Positions 5,559-5,650 of a DNA stretch of 5,650 nt are shown one piece after another. The stretch is taken from assembly GCA_030630015.1 (NCBI GenBank), contig DAOVNV010000159.1, positions 1 to 5,650 of the forward strand, in the 5' to 3' direction. The DNA is from Desulfuromonadales bacterium (GTDB lineage: Bacteria > Desulfobacterota > Desulfuromonadia > Desulfuromonadales > BM103). Numbering within the stretch: position 1 is the first letter of the stretch; every line of letters begins with the position of its first letter. A program made the position numbers and the translations under genes. Below the pieces are notes generated by a model. The model saw nothing but the letters and a program-made list of their open reading frames with translations, did no database searches and had not been told where the DNA came from.

Positions 5559-5590
5559 AAAAGGCCGGGCTTCTCAGCCCGGCCTTTTTT
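5559..5590. terminator. Intrinsic terminator after the upstream minus-strand gene
   Basis: GGCCGGGCT (5563-5571) and AGCCCGGCC (5576-5584) form a 9-pair stem with a 4-base TCTC loop, extended by four A:T pairs (5559-5562 with 5585-5588). On the minus strand it lies immediately after the TAG at 5594-5592 and should end that gene's transcript. The plus strand has a T6 run, so it may act in both directions. The core GCCGGGCT/AGCCCGGC is identical to that of the terminator after glnA. Confidence 0.88.
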
Positions 5591-5591
5591 G

Positions 5592-5650
5592 CTAACCTTC
5601 AGCTATCTGTGCGTCCACTACGGCGACAGCCGCCATGTTGACAATGTCGG
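5592..5650 (-). CDS. C-terminal end of a gene, probably phosphotransacetylase-domain (Pta or malic enzyme)
   Basis: Only the last 18 codons and the TAG stop (5594-5592) are in the window. The encoded C-terminus is DIVNMAAVAVVDAQIAEG. The pattern 'DIVNM-A-A-A-VDAQ' resembles the C-terminal helix of phosphate acetyltransferase domains, found both in Pta and fused to NADP malic enzymes such as MaeB. A strong terminator begins 2 bases beyond the stop, which supports this being a real gene end. The family call rests on a very short match and is tentative. Confidence 0.5.
   Translation of the reverse strand, partial: DIVNMAAVAVVDAQIAEG

Overview
The window looks like chromosomal DNA from a Desulfuromonadales/Geobacterales-type bacterium (Geobacter, Desulfuromonas or Pelobacter relatives). 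This placement is inferred from moderately high GC, a glnB-glnA pair behind a sigma-54-type promoter, a fungal-like threonine synthase close to what looks like a Pta-domain gene, and a GtrA/GtrB-type pair. It rests on recognition of protein families, not on a database search.

Layout from left to right. (1) Positions 1-393, + strand: the 3' part of a DUF2148 (ferredoxin-domain) gene cut by the window edge. (2) Positions 394-675: a 282-base control region with a small hairpin, a candidate activator half-site pair, a very good sigma-54 promoter match (GG at 568-569, GC at 580-581) and a short leader carrying an 11-base direct repeat. (3) Positions 676-2489, + strand: glnB (PII signal protein) and glnA (type I glutamine synthetase), separated by 65 bases that contain a GC-rich hairpin. 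A strong bidirectional terminator at about 2494-2529 ends the operon. (4) Positions 2566-3829, - strand: a GT2 polyprenyl-phosphate glycosyltransferase starting at TTG. Overlapping its start is the decayed remnant of a GtrA-family membrane protein, with an in-frame amber codon and no N-terminal half. (5) Positions 3960-5360, - strand: threonine synthase (thrC). (6) Positions 5361-5591: an intergenic region with tandem heptamer arrays in both orientations and a second strong terminator. (7) Positions 5592-5650, - strand: the last 18 codons of a gene whose C-terminus resembles a phosphotransacetylase domain, possibly of malic enzyme.

The glnB-glnA operon is the functional centre. PII senses 2-oxoglutarate and ATP/ADP, and glutamine synthetase assimilates ammonia. 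Both keep their modification tyrosines (PII Tyr51, GS Tyr397), so a uridylylation/adenylylation cascade is predicted. The sigma-54 promoter implies transcription activated under nitrogen limitation by an NtrC-type enhancer-binding protein. The minus-strand genes are unrelated metabolic and cell-envelope genes converging on the glnA terminator.

I found no clear new multi-gene system. The least ordinary items are the inverted heptamer arrays between the Pta-like gene and thrC, which could form mutually exclusive hairpins in the thrC leader, the broken gtrA whose codons still carry the ribosome binding site of the intact glycosyltransferase, and the repeats and hairpins around glnB-glnA.
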